From assembly GCF_024453815.1 (NCBI RefSeq), contig NZ_CP072934.1:744001-808000 (forward strand): a stretch of 64,000 bases of DNA. Reading direction: 5' to 3'. Below the pieces are notes generated by a model. That model had not been told where the DNA came from, ran no database searches, and saw only the letters and a list, made by a program, of their open reading frames with translations. Origin of the DNA: Corynebacterium pseudogenitalium. GTDB taxonomy: Bacteria > Actinomycetota > Actinomycetes > Mycobacteriales > Mycobacteriaceae. A program made the position numbers and the translations under genes. Each line of letters starts with the position of its first letter. The first letter of the stretch is position 1. Below, in pieces: positions 8,606 to 17,745 of the stretch.

Positions 8606-10128
8606 ACAACGAACGCACACCTATTCGTCGAGCGCTCGTGAGCGTGTACGACAAGACCGATCTTGAGCCGCTTGCCAAGGCGCTCCACTCGGCCGGTGTG
8701 GAAATTGTCTCTACTGGTTCGACTGCTAAAAAGATCGCCGCAAGCGGTGTGCCCGTCACCGAAGTATCGGAAGTCACCGGATTTCCAGAGGTACTTGAAG
8801 GCCGCGTGAAGACGCTGCATCCACACGTGCACGCAGGCATCCTGGCAGACCTCCGCAAGGACAGCCACAAGCAACAGCTCGAGGAACTCGGAGTTGCACC
8901 GTTCGAGCTCGTTGTGGTCAACCTGTACCCATTCGAGGAAACGGTTGCGTCCGGCGCGGAGTTCGATGAATGCGTCGAGCAGATCGACATCGGCGGTCCT
9001 TCCATGGTCCGCGCAGCAGCGAAGAACCACCCATCAGTGGCGATCCTGACCTCCCCGGACCAGTACCAGCTGGCGCAAGAAGCAGTTGAGCAGGGTGGAT
9101 TCACCCTCGAGCAGCGCCGCGAACTGGCGGCTGCGGCGTTCGCGCACACCGCAGAGTACGACGCCGCCGTTGCAGACTGGTTTGCGGAGCAGCTCGGCGA
9201 CGACGAGGACGGTGCGCTGCGCTACGGTGAGAACCCGCACCAGGCGGCAAGCGTCATCAACGAGGGCTGGGGCCTAGCCGACGCCACTCAGTACGGCGGC
9301 AAGGAAATGAGCTACAACAACTACCAGGATGCCGACGCCGCGTGGCGCGCAGCCTGGGACCACGAAGAACCGTGCGTCGCAATCATCAAGCACGCCAACC
9401 CGTGTGGCGTCGCAGTATCTGGGGTGTCCATCGCTGACGCGCACCGAAAGGCGCACGCCTGCGATCCTGTATCTGCGTACGGCGGCGTCATTGCAACGAA
9501 CCGCGAGGTCACGCTCGAGCTTGCCGAGCAGGTCAAGCCAATCTTTACCGAGGTCATCATCGCGCCTTCCTACGCGCCGGATGCACTCGAGCTGCTGCAG
9601 ACCAAGAAGAACCTTCGCATCCTCGAAGTGGAGCCAGGCCAAGACACCGAAGAGATCAAGCAGATTTCCGGCGGCTTCCTTCTCCAGGAGCGCGACGCGT
9701 TCCAGGCCGAGGGCGATAACCCAGAAAACTGGAAGCTAGTGGCAGGCGAAGCCGTCGACGACGCAACCATGTCGGACCTCGTGTTCGCGTGGCGTGCAGT
9801 ACGCTGCGTGAAGTCGAACGCAATCCTCGTTGCGCACGACGGCGCTACCGTCGGCATCGGCATGGGGCAGGTCAACCGCGTCGATTCGGCGAAGCTGGCC
9901 GTCGACCGCGCTAACTCGCTCGACGAAGGCCGCAACCGTACCAACGGTGCCGTCGCCGCCTCCGACGCGTTCTTCCCATTCGCAGATGGATTCCAGATCC
10001 TCGCGGACGCCGGAGTGCGTGCCGTCGTGCAGCCTGGTGGTTCCATCCGCGACGAGGAAGTCATTAAGGCCGCAGAAGACGCTGGCGTCGCAATGTACGT
10101 GACCGGTACGCGCCACTTTGCGCACTAG
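8602..10128 (+). CDS. purH: Bifunctional AICAR formyltransferase / IMP cyclohydrolase
   Basis: Catalyses the last two steps of IMP synthesis. 508 residues: an N-terminal MGS-like cyclohydrolase domain ([80 protein letters not shown]) and a C-terminal transformylase domain with [11 protein letters not shown] carrying the catalytic Lys-His, DPVSAYGG, and the end signature [20 protein letters not shown]. The start ATG overlaps purN by 4 bp. A strong terminator follows 24 bases after the stop, closing the perM-purN-purH unit. Confidence 0.98.
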   Translation: MNNERTPIRRALVSVYDKTDLEPLAKALHSAGVEIVSTGSTAKKIAASGVPVTEVSEVTGFPEVLEGRVKTLHPHVHAGILADLRKDSHKQQLEELGVAPFELVVVNLYPFEETVASGAEFDECVEQIDIGGPSMVRAAAKNHPSVAILTSPDQYQLAQEAVEQGGFTLEQRRELAAAAFAHTAEYDAAVADWFAEQLGDDEDGALRYGENPHQAASVINEGWGLADATQYGGKEMSYNNYQDADAAWRAAWDHEEPCVAIIKHANPCGVAVSGVSIADAHRKAHACDPVSAYGGVIATNREVTLELAEQVKPIFTEVIIAPSYAPDALELLQTKKNLRILEVEPGQDTEEIKQISGGFLLQERDAFQAEGDNPENWKLVAGEAVDDATMSDLVFAWRAVRCVKSNAILVAHDGATVGIGMGQVNRVDSAKLAVDRANSLDEGRNRTNGAVAASDAFFPFADGFQILADAGVRAVVQPGGSIRDEEVIKAAEDAGVAMYVTGTRHFAH

Positions 10129-10152
10129 TATCGCCTAACCCGAGACATACTG

Positions 10153-10182
10153 AAGGCCCCCACGGTCGTGGGGGCCTTTTGT
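10153..10182 (+). terminator. Rho-independent terminator of purNH
   Basis: AAGGCCCCCAC and GTGGGGGCCTT form an 11-bp GC-rich stem with a 4-nt loop, followed by TTTT. It sits 25 bases after the purH stop. Confidence 0.92.
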
Positions 10183-10212
10183 CGTGTCGTGCGTCAGCTT
10201 CAACAGGGCATG

Positions 10213-10247
10213 AAAAAACTCCCGCGCCTGGAGGCCAGGGGCGGGAG
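10213..10247 (-). terminator. Terminator of the rpmB-rpmG-rpsN-rpsR operon
   Basis: On the minus strand CTCCCGCCCCTGG pairs with CCAGGCGCGGGAG (10247-10219) and is followed by six Ts (10218-10213). It lies 40 bases after the rpsR stop and faces the purH terminator. Confidence 0.88.
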
Positions 10248-10286
10248 TTCGTCGAAAGACTCTACGCTGTTATCGTCAACCGAACT

Positions 10287-10538
10287 TTAGCGGCTGGTGA
10301 ACGGCAGAAGAGCCATCTCGCGTGCGTTCTTCACCGCAGTAGCAACTTCACGCTGCTGCTGTGGGGAAAGACCGGTAACACGGCGGGAACGGATCTTGTG
10401 ACGATCAGAGATGAACAGACGAAGGGTGTCGAGGTCCTTGTAGTCGACCTTCTCGATGCCCTTGGCCTTCAACGGGTTCTTCTTCGGGCGGCGGGACTGC
10501 TCCATGCGCGCCTTGCGATGGTTATTATTGCGCTTCAT
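10287..10538 (-). CDS. rpsR: 30S ribosomal protein S18, Cys-free form
   Basis: 83 residues with the S18 core [45 protein letters not shown]18 sits on the platform of the 30S subunit. It contains no cysteine, so it is the form that does not bind zinc. Last gene of the minus-strand operon rpmB-rpmG-rpsN-rpsR, 12 bases after rpsN. Confidence 0.97.
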   Translation of the reverse strand: MKRNNNHRKARMEQSRRPKKNPLKAKGIEKVDYKDLDTLRLFISDRHKIRSRRVTGLSPQQQREVATAVKNAREMALLPFTSR

Positions 10539-10550
10539 TGGTCATCCTCC

Positions 10551-10856
10551 TTACCACGAAGACTTACGGACGCCAGGCAGCTCACCGCGGTGAGCCATCT
10601 CGCGCATACGGACACGGGAAATACCGAACTTACGGAGGTAACCACGTGGGCGACCATCGCGGGAGTCGCGGTTGCGCACGCGAACAGGGGAGGCGTCGCG
10701 AGGCTGGCGGTTCAGCTCAAACTGAGCGTCCAGACGGTCCTCGTCAGAGGTCTCCGGGTTGCGGATGATTGCCTTCAGCTCGTTACGACGCTCAGCGTAG
10801 CGAGCGACGATCTCCTTGCGCTTTTCGTTCTTGGCGATCTTGGACTTTTTAGCCAT
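10551..10856 (-). CDS. rpsN: 30S ribosomal protein S14, long zinc-independent form
   Basis: 101 residues, the long S14 type. The zinc-ribbon CxxC pairs of the short type are absent: the region that would carry them reads [27 protein letters not shown]14 helps assemble the head of the 30S subunit near the A site. It lies between rpmG (3 bases) and rpsR (12 bases). In many actinobacteria this paralogue replaces the zinc-binding one when zinc is scarce; whether a second S14 exists elsewhere cannot be seen here. Confidence 0.97.
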   Translation of the reverse strand: MAKKSKIAKNEKRKEIVARYAERRNELKAIIRNPETSDEDRLDAQFELNRQPRDASPVRVRNRDSRDGRPRGYLRKFGISRVRMREMAHRGELPGVRKSSW

Positions 10857-10859
10857 AAC

Positions 10860-11024
10860 TTATCGCTCCTCGCGGAATTCGACGTGCTTGCGAACAACCG
10901 GATCGTACTTCTTTAGGGAGATGCGATCTGGGTTGTTGCGCTTGTTCTTACGGGTTACATAGGTGAAACCTGTGCCCGCAGTGCTCTTCAGCTTGATGAT
11001 CGGGCGAATATCGTTGCGTGCCAT
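10860..11024 (-). CDS. rpmG: 50S ribosomal protein L33, Cys-free form
   Basis: 54 residues starting [20 protein letters not shown] and containing [27 protein letters not shown], the L33 signature. There is no cysteine, so no zinc knuckle. The ATG shares one base with the rpmB stop (TAATG), and the stop lies 3 bases before rpsN. Confidence 0.96.
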   Translation of the reverse strand: MARNDIRPIIKLKSTAGTGFTYVTRKNKRNNPDRISLKKYDPVVRKHVEFREER

Positions 11025-11260
11025 TAGATCTTCTCACCTCGTGCACGGATCTTAGCGACGACGGACTCAATTCCGTCGCGGTCGATGACCTTCAGACCCT
11101 TCGTGGAAACGGTCAGAGTGATGGTACGGCCCTCGGAGGGCAGGTAGAACCGGCGCTTCTGTACGTTGGGGTTCCAACGACGCGAGTGGCGGCGGTGCGA
11201 GTGGGAGACGGTCTTGCCGAACTGTGGCTTCCGTCCCGTGACCTGGCAATGTGCCGACAT
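11024..11260 (-). CDS. rpmB: 50S ribosomal protein L28
   Basis: 78 residues, starting [15 protein letters not shown] and containing [20 protein letters not shown]. Only one cysteine (residue 5) is present, so the four-Cys zinc site of the C+ form is missing. I chose the ATG at 11260 because L28 proteins begin at this point and GAAAGAAG lies upstream; an upstream in-frame start at 11290 would add ten unrelated residues. First gene of the four-gene operon. Confidence 0.96.
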   Translation of the reverse strand: MSAHCQVTGRKPQFGKTVSHSHRRHSRRWNPNVQKRRFYLPSEGRTITLTVSTKGLKVIDRDGIESVVAKIRARGEKI

Positions 11261-11634
11261 GGGTTGACTTCTTTCTCTTCTGCCGCCCACGCACTGATCA
11301 CTGAAAAGTTAGATACGGAAATGCGGAGTGAGGGTCCGCGACAAAGTATCTGAGTAATCGGTTGACGTAGGCGTATACGTGTACTTCGACAACAGCGAGA
11401 GTCAACAATACACGTCCAGCAAGGAAATGCATAATTCTATTTCGCACACCTACCGGTTGTTTGTCGGTGGCGTTGGTGGAACTTGATTATGTAAAACCGG
11501 ATTCACCCTGTAGTATGTGCAAAGTTGTCCAGTGAACAGCTGGGCGGACATGAATCATTCGCACCCAACTCAGGCACGATCCCCAAGCGGGGAACCGACC
11601 TGAAGTATCAATCCTGAGGGAGACGAACTCACAT
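11261..11634. other. Divergent intergenic region between the two ribosomal protein blocks
   Basis: A 374-base stretch with no gene I can support. It must carry the two divergent promoters of rpmB and rpmE2. I searched for a palindrome of the actinobacterial Zur type (TGAAAATNATTTTCA-like) and found none; the region contains GGTTGACG near 11359 as a possible -35 and GTAGTATG near 11511 as a possible -10. A long rpmE2 leader is possible. Confidence 0.4.
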
Positions 11635-11907
11635 ATGAAAAAGGATATCCATCCGGATTACCACCCGGTAATCTTCCAGGACGCGAACACGGGCCATAAG
11701 TTCCTGACGCGCTCCACCAAGACCTCCGACCGCACCGATACCTGGGAAGACGGCAACGAGTACCCGCTCATCGTCGTTGATGTGACCGCTGAGTCCCACC
11801 CGTTCTGGACCGGCGCACAGCGTCTCATGGACACCGCTGGCCGCGTTGAGAAGTTCAACCAGCGCTTCGGCGGTATGGCTCGCCGCAAGAAGAAGACCGC
11901 AAAATAG
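11635..11907 (+). CDS. rpmE2: 50S ribosomal protein L31 type B (zinc-independent)
   Basis: 90 residues, [20 protein letters not shown] at the start and [10 protein letters not shown] near the end, as in type B L31. The type A zinc ligands (CxxC) are absent. L31 bridges the two ribosomal subunits. Start ATG 11635 follows GAGGGAGA. rpmF follows after 19 bases. Confidence 0.97.
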   Translation: MKKDIHPDYHPVIFQDANTGHKFLTRSTKTSDRTDTWEDGNEYPLIVVDVTAESHPFWTGAQRLMDTAGRVEKFNQRFGGMARRKKKTAK

Positions 11908-11926
11908 GGCGTAAGGAGAAACAACA

Positions 11927-12100
11927 ATGGCAACCCCTAAGTTTAAGAAGTCCCGCGCGAACACCCGTATGCGTCGTTCGCAGTGGAAGGCTGACAATGC
12001 GCCGCTGATCACCGCGAAGGTTGACGGCCAGGAAGTACGTATCCCACGTCGCCTGCTCAAGGCTGCACAGGCTGGCTTGATTGACGTCGAGCAGTTCTAA
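11927..12100 (+). CDS. rpmF: 50S ribosomal protein L32, Cys-free form
   Basis: 57 residues ([20 protein letters not shown] at the start, [17 protein letters not shown] at the end). No cysteines, so not the zinc-binding form. AAGGAGA precedes the ATG by 8 nt. Co-transcribed with rpmE2 and ended by the terminator at 12123. Confidence 0.95.
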   Translation: MATPKFKKSRANTRMRRSQWKADNAPLITAKVDGQEVRIPRRLLKAAQAGLIDVEQF

Positions 12101-12122
12101 AAGCGCCTTACTATAAGCGTTC

Positions 12123-12148
12123 GCCGGGCCCAACGGGCCCGGCTTTTT
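12123..12148 (+). terminator. Terminator of rpmE2-rpmF
   Basis: GCCGGGCCC and GGGCCCGGC make a perfect 9-bp stem with a 3-nt loop, followed by TTTTT, 22 bases after the rpmF stop. Confidence 0.93.
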
Positions 12149-12202
12149 CATGTATCTGACAGTCCGGTGTTAAAAGTCTCTCAGATAGGCAATAATGGGC
12201 GT

Positions 12203-12901
12203 ATGAAGATTCTTGTTGCCGATGATGAGCAAGCCGTTCGTGAATCCCTGCGGCGTTCCCTTCGCTTCAACGGGTATGATGTACTGCTTGCTTCCGACGG
12301 CGAGGAGGCGCTCGATGTCATCCGTGACGAACAGCCCGATCTGACGATTCTGGACGTGATGATGCCGAAGATCGATGGGCTCGACGTGTGCCGCACATTG
12401 CGCTCCTCGGGTTACGACCGTCCTGTGTTGATGCTGACAGCGCGAGATGGAGTCGCGGACCGTGTAGCGGGCTTGGATGCCGGCGCTGATGACTACCTGC
12501 CGAAGCCTTTCGCGCTTGAGGAGCTGTTGGCACGCGTACGCTCGCTGCTGCGCCGCGCTCAGGCAGACGCCATCCAGTCGCAGTCTGCTCCGAAAACAAA
12601 GTACGAGTTTGAGGACTTGTCTGTAGAGACCGATACCCGCGACGTCTTCCGCGGCGACCGCGCTATTTCCTTGACCCGTACCGAGTTCGCGCTCCTTCTC
12701 GTTTTGATTGAGAACCCACGCAAGGTGCTGTCGCGCCAGCAGATTCTTGAAGAGGTGTGGGGATACGACTTCCCGACGTCCGGCAACGCCTTGGAGGTCT
12801 ACATCGGGTACCTCCGTAAGAAAACTGAGGCGGGCGGGGAGCCTCGCCTGATCCATACGGTCCGTGGGGTTGGCTACGTGCTTCGGGAGACTGCACTGTG
12901 A
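12203..12901 (+). CDS. OmpR-family response regulator (MprA/CgtR2-like)
   Basis: 232 residues. Receiver domain with the acidic pair DD at 8-9, phospho-acceptor Asp51 in ILDVMMP, MLTAR and the PKPF lysine; then a winged-helix DNA-binding domain ([57 protein letters not shown]). ATG 12203 is preferred over an upstream frame extension because family members start MKILVADDE. The stop overlaps the GTG of the histidine kinase by 4 bp. Order with the kinase, an HtrA protease, a Mog/MoaB protein and mscL equals the mycobacterial mprAB-pepD-moaB2-mscL locus, so an envelope-stress role is likely. Confidence 0.93.
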   Translation: MKILVADDEQAVRESLRRSLRFNGYDVLLASDGEEALDVIRDEQPDLTILDVMMPKIDGLDVCRTLRSSGYDRPVLMLTARDGVADRVAGLDAGADDYLPKPFALEELLARVRSLLRRAQADAIQSQSAPKTKYEFEDLSVETDTRDVFRGDRAISLTRTEFALLLVLIENPRKVLSRQQILEEVWGYDFPTSGNALEVYIGYLRKKTEAGGEPRLIHTVRGVGYVLRETAL

Positions 12902-14481
12902 TTTTGCGCCAGTCGGCGGATCACTTTGAGCGCACTACGGGCATGTCCCTTGAGGGGGTGGATCGCCAAGTGTCGGCAGCCGAGCAGGATCTGGAACCCC
13001 CGCGTCCGAACCTGCCGACGATCCTGTTCGATACCTATATTCGTGGTGCGTACCTCGGGTCGGAGATGACGCTTCGCCAGCAGCTTGCGGTGCTGACAGG
13101 CGTGCTCGTGGCCCTTACGATTTTGGTCACGGCATCGGTGAGCTACTGGGCGTCGTCGACGTCGATTATCGGCATGATGGACAACGATCTGCGCACGCAG
13201 GGCGCGATGCTCGCGTACGACTCGCAGGAAATGTCCAGCGATGAGGAGCTGGCGGCTGAGGTCGAGACTTTTCGACGCCGCAACCCTCACATCCTCGCCA
13301 CGGCTTCACGCGCGGAGTCGAACCGGTTCGTGGGAGATGAAATTCCCGTGGGTGGGGACTTTGCTCGAATGAACTACGGAGCGGACGTCTCCGCACGCAC
13401 CCTGCACGGTAACCGTGTGCTGGTTACAAGGCTGGATGATGGAACAGTCGTGGCCCTGTCGAAGGCGGTCGACCCGACGCGTCAGCTGCAGCGCAGTATT
13501 GCCGCGGCGCTGTTGGTGCTGCTCAGCTTGGGCTGGATAGTGTCGACGCTGGTGGCGTTCCTGGTTTCGAGTTCCGGTATGCGCCCGCTGCGTAAATTGC
13601 ACCTTGCGCTGAAGGAAGTGACCAGGACGAAGGAGCTGAAGCCGCTTCCGGTGCAGGGCCATGATGAGATGGCGCGTATTACGAACGCGTTTAATGACAT
13701 GATGGCTTCGCTGCAGGATTCGCGCACCAGGCAGGCACAGCTTGTTGCCGACGCCGGCCACGAGCTGAAAACGCCGCTGACTTCCATGCGCACCAACATT
13801 GAGCTGCTCATGATGATGTACTCCGCTGATCGACAGGATCAGATTAGTGCGGAGGACCGCGCCGATCTTGAGCGGGATGTGCTGGCGCAGATGACAGAAA
13901 TGTCGACGCTTATCGGAGACCTGGTGGATCTCGCGCGGGAGGATTCCTCGAACGTTGAGTTTGAGGAGATCCGCCTGGATGTGATCCTGGAGGAGGCCGT
14001 GCGCCGTGTTGAGCGTCGTCGGCCTGACGTTACGTTCCAGTTCAACGCTGACCCGTGGCTGATTATGGGTGATCGGTTCGCGATGGGCCGCGCTCCGCTA
14101 AACCTGATCGACAACGCGGCCAAGTGGTCGCCAGAAGGCGGAACGGTAAGGATTTCGTTGAAGGCAGCGAAGAAGTACGCAGTGTTGGTTGTCGACGATT
14201 CCGGCCCGGGCATTGCTCCGGAGGAGCGCGAGCGGGTTTTTGAGCGCTTCTACCGTTCGGCAGAGTCGCGTTCGATGCCGGGTTCGGGCTTGGGGCTTGC
14301 GATCGTCAAGCAGGTGATGGACCGGCATGGTGCCCGGATCTTCGTGGAGGAGTCGGATGACCACGGGGCGCGCTTCCGTGTGGTCTTCCCGGGGAAGGCT
14401 CCGGATGCTGATGAGGATTTTTATCTGGAAGAAGAAAGCATCGAAATTCCGCGATTGCCGAACAAATCCCAGCTCAGCTAA
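12898..14481 (+). CDS. Sensor histidine kinase (MprB/CgtS2-like)
   Basis: 527 residues. A cytoplasmic N-terminus of about 60 residues, TM1 (about 63-85), an extracellular sensor of about 110 residues, TM2 (about 198-222), a HAMP domain, the dimerisation/phospho-acceptor helix with His288 in [16 protein letters not shown], and an ATPase domain with the N box [11 protein letters not shown]1 DDSGPGIA, F box FERFYR and G2 [12 protein letters not shown]. It should phosphorylate the regulator encoded just upstream. Starts with GTG inside the regulator's stop (GTGA). Its PepD-like substrate gene follows at 14565. Confidence 0.94.
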   Translation: MILRQSADHFERTTGMSLEGVDRQVSAAEQDLEPPRPNLPTILFDTYIRGAYLGSEMTLRQQLAVLTGVLVALTILVTASVSYWASSTSIIGMMDNDLRTQGAMLAYDSQEMSSDEELAAEVETFRRRNPHILATASRAESNRFVGDEIPVGGDFARMNYGADVSARTLHGNRVLVTRLDDGTVVALSKAVDPTRQLQRSIAAALLVLLSLGWIVSTLVAFLVSSSGMRPLRKLHLALKEVTRTKELKPLPVQGHDEMARITNAFNDMMASLQDSRTRQAQLVADAGHELKTPLTSMRTNIELLMMMYSADRQDQISAEDRADLERDVLAQMTEMSTLIGDLVDLAREDSSNVEFEEIRLDVILEEAVRRVERRRPDVTFQFNADPWLIMGDRFAMGRAPLNLIDNAAKWSPEGGTVRISLKAAKKYAVLVVDDSGPGIAPEERERVFERFYRSAESRSMPGSGLGLAIVKQVMDRHGARIFVEESDDHGARFRVVFPGKAPDADEDFYLEEESIEIPRLPNKSQLS

Positions 14482-14487
14482 CACAGT

Positions 14488-14505
14488 GAACATTCAGGAA
14501 ACATT
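14488..14505. promoter_or_regulatory. Direct repeat upstream of htrA (candidate response-regulator site)
   Basis: GAACATT (14488-14494) and AAACATT (14499-14505) are direct repeats 11 bp apart, one helical turn, about 60 bp before the htrA start. Tandem repeats with this spacing are the usual binding form of OmpR-family regulators, and the regulator gene is two genes upstream. No experimental site is known to me for this species. Confidence 0.4.
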
Positions 14506-14564
14506 GCGAGAGAACGAGTTTACTTTTTAGTGCTACCACAGTGGCGTCGTGCATACTACTGCAC

Positions 14565-15773
14565 ATGACGAACCCGTATTCACCACAATCAAATACGCCA
14601 CAACAAAACCCGTACGAGGCCTCCTATCCACAGGAGGCCTTCCCGGAAACCGCATTCGTGCAGTCTGCACCGCAGCAAAAGCAGCGGCGTGGGCTGGGGG
14701 CGGCTACAGTGGCGTGCTCCGTAGTGCTTTCGCTGTTGGCCGGCGCCGGCGCCGGGTACGCAGTCGTCGCTGCGAACGATAACGGCGAACAGCAGCACTA
14801 CAACGCACTTGAGAACCCGAGCCTCGCATCGCCAGAGACTGCGCCTGATGGCTCCGTTGAGCAGGTTGCGGCCGCAGTGCTGCCTTCGGTTGTATCCATC
14901 ACTGTGGCGACGCCGAATGGTATCGCGGAAGGGTCGGGGTCGATTATTTCCTCCGACGGCTACATTTTGACGAACCACCACGTGATCGGCGCTGCGGCGA
15001 CCGAACGGTCCGAGATTCAGGTGGTGTTCAACGACGGCTCGAAGCACTCGGCTACGTTTGTAGCGTCGGACGTCAACACTGATATTGGCGTGCTGAAGGT
15101 TGATGGCGTCGAAAATCTCCCTGTGCTTGACTTCGGCAACTCGGACGAGCTGAAGGTTGGCCAGCAGGTTGTCGCAGTTGGTTCTCCACTTGGGCTCTCG
15201 GCGACGGTAACCAGTGGCATCATCTCGGCGAAGAACCGCCCGGTGCGTGCGGCCCAGGGCGGTGGGGAGAGCTCGTTGATGGACGGGCTGCAGACAGACG
15301 CTGCGATTAACCCTGGTAACTCGGGTGGTCCGCTCGTGGATATGCAGGGGCACCTGATCGGGATGAACTCGGCTATTGCTTCGCTCTCGGCGGGCGGCTT
15401 TGGTGGCGAGCAGTCGTCGGGCTCGATTGGTCTCGGGTTCGCGATTCCGTCGAATTTTGCCAAGCGTGTCGCGCAGCAGCTCATTGAAACCGGCAAGGCG
15501 TCGCAGCCGATGTTGGGCGTCCGCGTTTCGATTCGCGGCACTCGTATCGACGGCGCCGTGGTCGCCGGAGTTGAGCCTGGTAGTCCAGCAGAAAAGGCCG
15601 GTATCCGAGAAGGTGATGTGATTACCAAGCTGGACGGTCGGCTGATTGACTCAGCGGATGCGTTGATTGCGGCGACGCGGTCGAAGGACTTCGGGCAGGT
15701 CGTTCAGCTTGAAGTCTTGCGGGAGGGAGAAGAAGCTCCTCATTCCGTAGATGTAACCCTGAGCAACGGGTAA
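14565..15773 (+). CDS. Membrane-anchored serine protease HtrA/PepD
   Basis: 402 residues. A Pro/Gln-rich cytoplasmic N-terminus (1-40), one TM helix (about 46-71), a trypsin-like domain with the triad His139 (NHHVIG), Asp173 (TDIGVLK) and Ser253 (NPGNSGGPL), and one PDZ domain (QPMLGVRVSI... to the end). It should degrade or refold damaged proteins outside the membrane under envelope stress, with the neighbouring two-component system as probable controller. ATG 14565 has CATACT ending 7 nt before it. An ATG-free upstream extension exists but is not supported. Confidence 0.94.
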   Translation: MTNPYSPQSNTPQQNPYEASYPQEAFPETAFVQSAPQQKQRRGLGAATVACSVVLSLLAGAGAGYAVVAANDNGEQQHYNALENPSLASPETAPDGSVEQVAAAVLPSVVSITVATPNGIAEGSGSIISSDGYILTNHHVIGAAATERSEIQVVFNDGSKHSATFVASDVNTDIGVLKVDGVENLPVLDFGNSDELKVGQQVVAVGSPLGLSATVTSGIISAKNRPVRAAQGGGESSLMDGLQTDAAINPGNSGGPLVDMQGHLIGMNSAIASLSAGGFGGEQSSGSIGLGFAIPSNFAKRVAQQLIETGKASQPMLGVRVSIRGTRIDGAVVAGVEPGSPAEKAGIREGDVITKLDGRLIDSADALIAATRSKDFGQVVQLEVLREGEEAPHSVDVTLSNG

Positions 15774-15837
15774 GTTTTGAAGCAAACAACGAAAATGAAA
15801 CTGTGCGATTTCGCAACGACACGACAGGAGACCTGGC

Positions 15838-16407
15838 ATGCCAACGACAGAAGTATTGCTTGACACGGTTGGGGAGCCCGACGAAGCATCGCTGAAGGCC
15901 GCAGAGCTCGCCGAGCAGACTCCGACGCCTCCTGCGGCCATCGCAGTGCTGGTTGGGGACCGCCGATACAGCTCAGAAGGGGATACCACGGGTGACATGC
16001 TCGTCGAGTTGCTCAGCGAGTTCGGGTTTACCGTTGACGCGGTGGTGCACGTCAATTCGAGCGAGGCGGAGATCCGCAAAGCGATCGAAACCGGTGTCGT
16101 TGGTGGGGTTGACCTGGTGCTGACCGTCGGTGGCACTGGCGTCGGGCCACGTGATACGGCGCCAGAGGCGACGAAGGCCGTGATCGACAAGAACGTGCCC
16201 GGTGTAGCGCAGGCGGTTCGTTCGTCGGGCCAGGCGTGTGGAGCGGTGGATGCCTGCACGTCGCGCGGTGTGTGTGGCGTCTCTGGTTCGACCGTCGTGG
16301 TAAACCTCGCCGCAAGCCGCCAAGCGATACGCGACGGCGTATCGACGATCGCACCACTAGTCCAGCACCTGATCGGCGAGCTGAATACCTACTCCGTACA
16401 GGCGTAA
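15838..16407 (+). CDS. MogA/MoaB family molybdopterin-adenylyltransferase-like protein
   Basis: 189 residues. The MoCF-binding domain shows VLVGDRRYSSEGDTTGDMLVELL, VLTVGGTGVGPRDTAPEAT and SGSTVVVNLAAS. In molybdenum cofactor synthesis such proteins adenylate molybdopterin. It follows htrA after 64 bases with AGGAGA upstream of ATG, as moaB2 follows pepD in mycobacteria. No other clear molybdenum cofactor enzyme lies in the window (the MoeA homologue at 19384 looks repurposed), so its actual role is uncertain. Confidence 0.85.
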   Translation: MPTTEVLLDTVGEPDEASLKAAELAEQTPTPPAAIAVLVGDRRYSSEGDTTGDMLVELLSEFGFTVDAVVHVNSSEAEIRKAIETGVVGGVDLVLTVGGTGVGPRDTAPEATKAVIDKNVPGVAQAVRSSGQACGAVDACTSRGVCGVSGSTVVVNLAASRQAIRDGVSTIAPLVQHLIGELNTYSVQA

Positions 16408-16416
16408 TCAGGAACG

Positions 16417-16641
16417 ATGGCGAGCATGAAAAAGCCGCGCCACCAGCGGAGGCGCGTGGAGCGACGGTCGGAAGCAGAGTACGACCGTAGTCCTGAACGC
16501 ACGCAACTATTTGGTGACGCGGCTTCTGGGCGGACGGGCTATGATGCCGGGCGCAGCGTCGATATCGACGGCGACGGCGAGCCAGAACTCACAGGCAAAG
16601 CCTTTTATGAGTACGAGCGACCACCCCATTACGGAGAATAG
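16417..16641 (+). CDS. Small hypothetical protein, basic N-terminus, acidic middle
   Basis: 74 residues, MASMKKPRHQRRRVERRSEAE at the N-terminus, then DIDGDGEPELTGKAFYEYER and PPHYGE. No membrane segment or known domain. ATG 16417 has AGGA 4 nt upstream; ATG 16426 is a possible alternative. It lies 9 bases after mog, and its stop is 5 bases from the convergent mscL stop, so it is likely translated with mog. I do not recognise a function. Confidence 0.65.
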   Translation: MASMKKPRHQRRRVERRSEAEYDRSPERTQLFGDAASGRTGYDAGRSVDIDGDGEPELTGKAFYEYERPPHYGE

Positions 16642-16646
16642 CAGTA

Positions 16647-17051
16647 CTACTGCTGCGCGGGCTTCTCGGAGAGCAGGTCGCGGATTTCGGTGAGCAGCTC
16701 GGTCTCGGTCGGAGCCGGGGCGTCTGGCTGGATGCCGCGCTTATGCTTCTGCATCTCGTCGAGCTTGTTCATCGGAGCGACGATCACGAAGTAGACGACT
16801 GCCGCGATCAGCAGGAAGTTAATCGCTGCAGTGATCAGCGCGCCGAAGTCGAGGAAAGTTGCGTCGTTGCCGGAAATGATGTGGAAGCCAAGGCCGGAGT
16901 AATCAGCGCCACCGACGGAAGCGATCAGCGGGTTGATGATGTTGTCGGAGAAAGCGGTAACAACTGCGGTGAACGCAGCACCAATAACAACACCGACTGC
17001 GAGGTCAATAACGTTGCCGCGCAGAATAAAGTTCTTAAAGCCCTCAAGCAT
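16647..17051 (-). CDS. mscL: Large-conductance mechanosensitive channel
   Basis: 134 residues, the usual MscL length. Starts MLEGFKNFILRGNVIDLAVGVVIG (N-terminal helix and pore-lining TM1), second TM about 68-92 (AAINFLLIAAVVYFVIVAPMNKL), and an acidic C-terminal bundle ELLTEIRDLLSE. It opens on sudden osmotic downshift to release solutes. AAGGAGA lies before the ATG. The SAF-domain gene is upstream on the same strand, 53 bases away. Confidence 0.97.
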   Translation of the reverse strand: MLEGFKNFILRGNVIDLAVGVVIGAAFTAVVTAFSDNIINPLIASVGGADYSGLGFHIISGNDATFLDFGALITAAINFLLIAAVVYFVIVAPMNKLDEMQKHKRGIQPDAPAPTETELLTEIRDLLSEKPAQQ

Positions 17052-17104
17052 TAGGGTCTCCTTTGTAAGGTTTGGATTTGGACCTAAAAACTATAGGCAA
17101 CAAA

Positions 17105-17710
17105 CTATCGTGTGGTCAATACAACTGTTAACGGGTCCGTCAGTGATGCGGCCGCAACGTTGGCTGCATCGACACTGCGCAGCAGTACCAGGATTGACCC
17201 CTCCTCGTTCGTCGTGACCACCCTTCCGCCACGCGCAATAACTCGCGGGCCTGGCGCGACCACGTCTACGCCGGCGCCGTGATGCAGCATCGGGATGAGT
17301 TCCGGTTCCGCGAGCGTGACCGGAACCATGGTGAAGTCGTGCGGGTCGTCATCGCTTTCGATCAGCGAAGCTTTAAGGTCCGGTCCGACAAGACGGGTGT
17401 TGGTAACTACTTCGTTCGCGGATGCGCCAGCCGCGAGGACCTGTCCGACGGCGAGGTCTGTGCTGCCCAAGGCGTTCGCGGGAACAACAGAGGGCGGCAG
17501 CCTGCGAAGCTCCACGTCCGCCGTGGTGAGCACTGTGCCGGCCTCAACGTCGCGGGCGAAGACAACAGCGGGTGGGTCGGCGGAGCGGGCGTCGAAAAGT
17601 ATGCTTGCGCCTGCTACCAGCAGTAACACGACGGCGATCGTGCGGCGCACTGTGACGGTGCGGTGGTAGCCGGGCATTCGGAGGTCGCGAAGGAATGAGG
17701 CGGGCTTCAT
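17105..17710 (-). CDS. SAF-domain protein (CpaB/RcpC-like), membrane anchored
   Basis: 201 residues: one N-terminal TM helix (about 22-42), then a SAF domain, FARDVEAGTVLTTADVELRRLPPSVVPANAL, and a C-terminal part GAGVDVVAPGPRVIARGGRVV. SAF/CpaB proteins act in Flp-type pilus assembly or bind sugars in the envelope, but no pilus gene is nearby, so the function is open. Start could be ATG 17710 or ATG 17677; both keep the TM helix. It lies 35 bases downstream of fthC. Confidence 0.75.
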   Translation of the reverse strand: MKPASFLRDLRMPGYHRTVTVRRTIAVVLLLVAGASILFDARSADPPAVVFARDVEAGTVLTTADVELRRLPPSVVPANALGSTDLAVGQVLAAGASANEVVTNTRLVGPDLKASLIESDDDPHDFTMVPVTLAEPELIPMLHHGAGVDVVAPGPRVIARGGRVVTTNEEGSILVLLRSVDAANVAAASLTDPLTVVLTTR

Positions 17711-17745
17711 GCGTCTTTAGACGCGGGTGTGGCCCGGAAGGTTCC

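Noticed and set aside
11261..11634. Zur box in the divergent ribosomal protein promoter
   Set aside because: No AT-rich palindrome of the Zur type is present.
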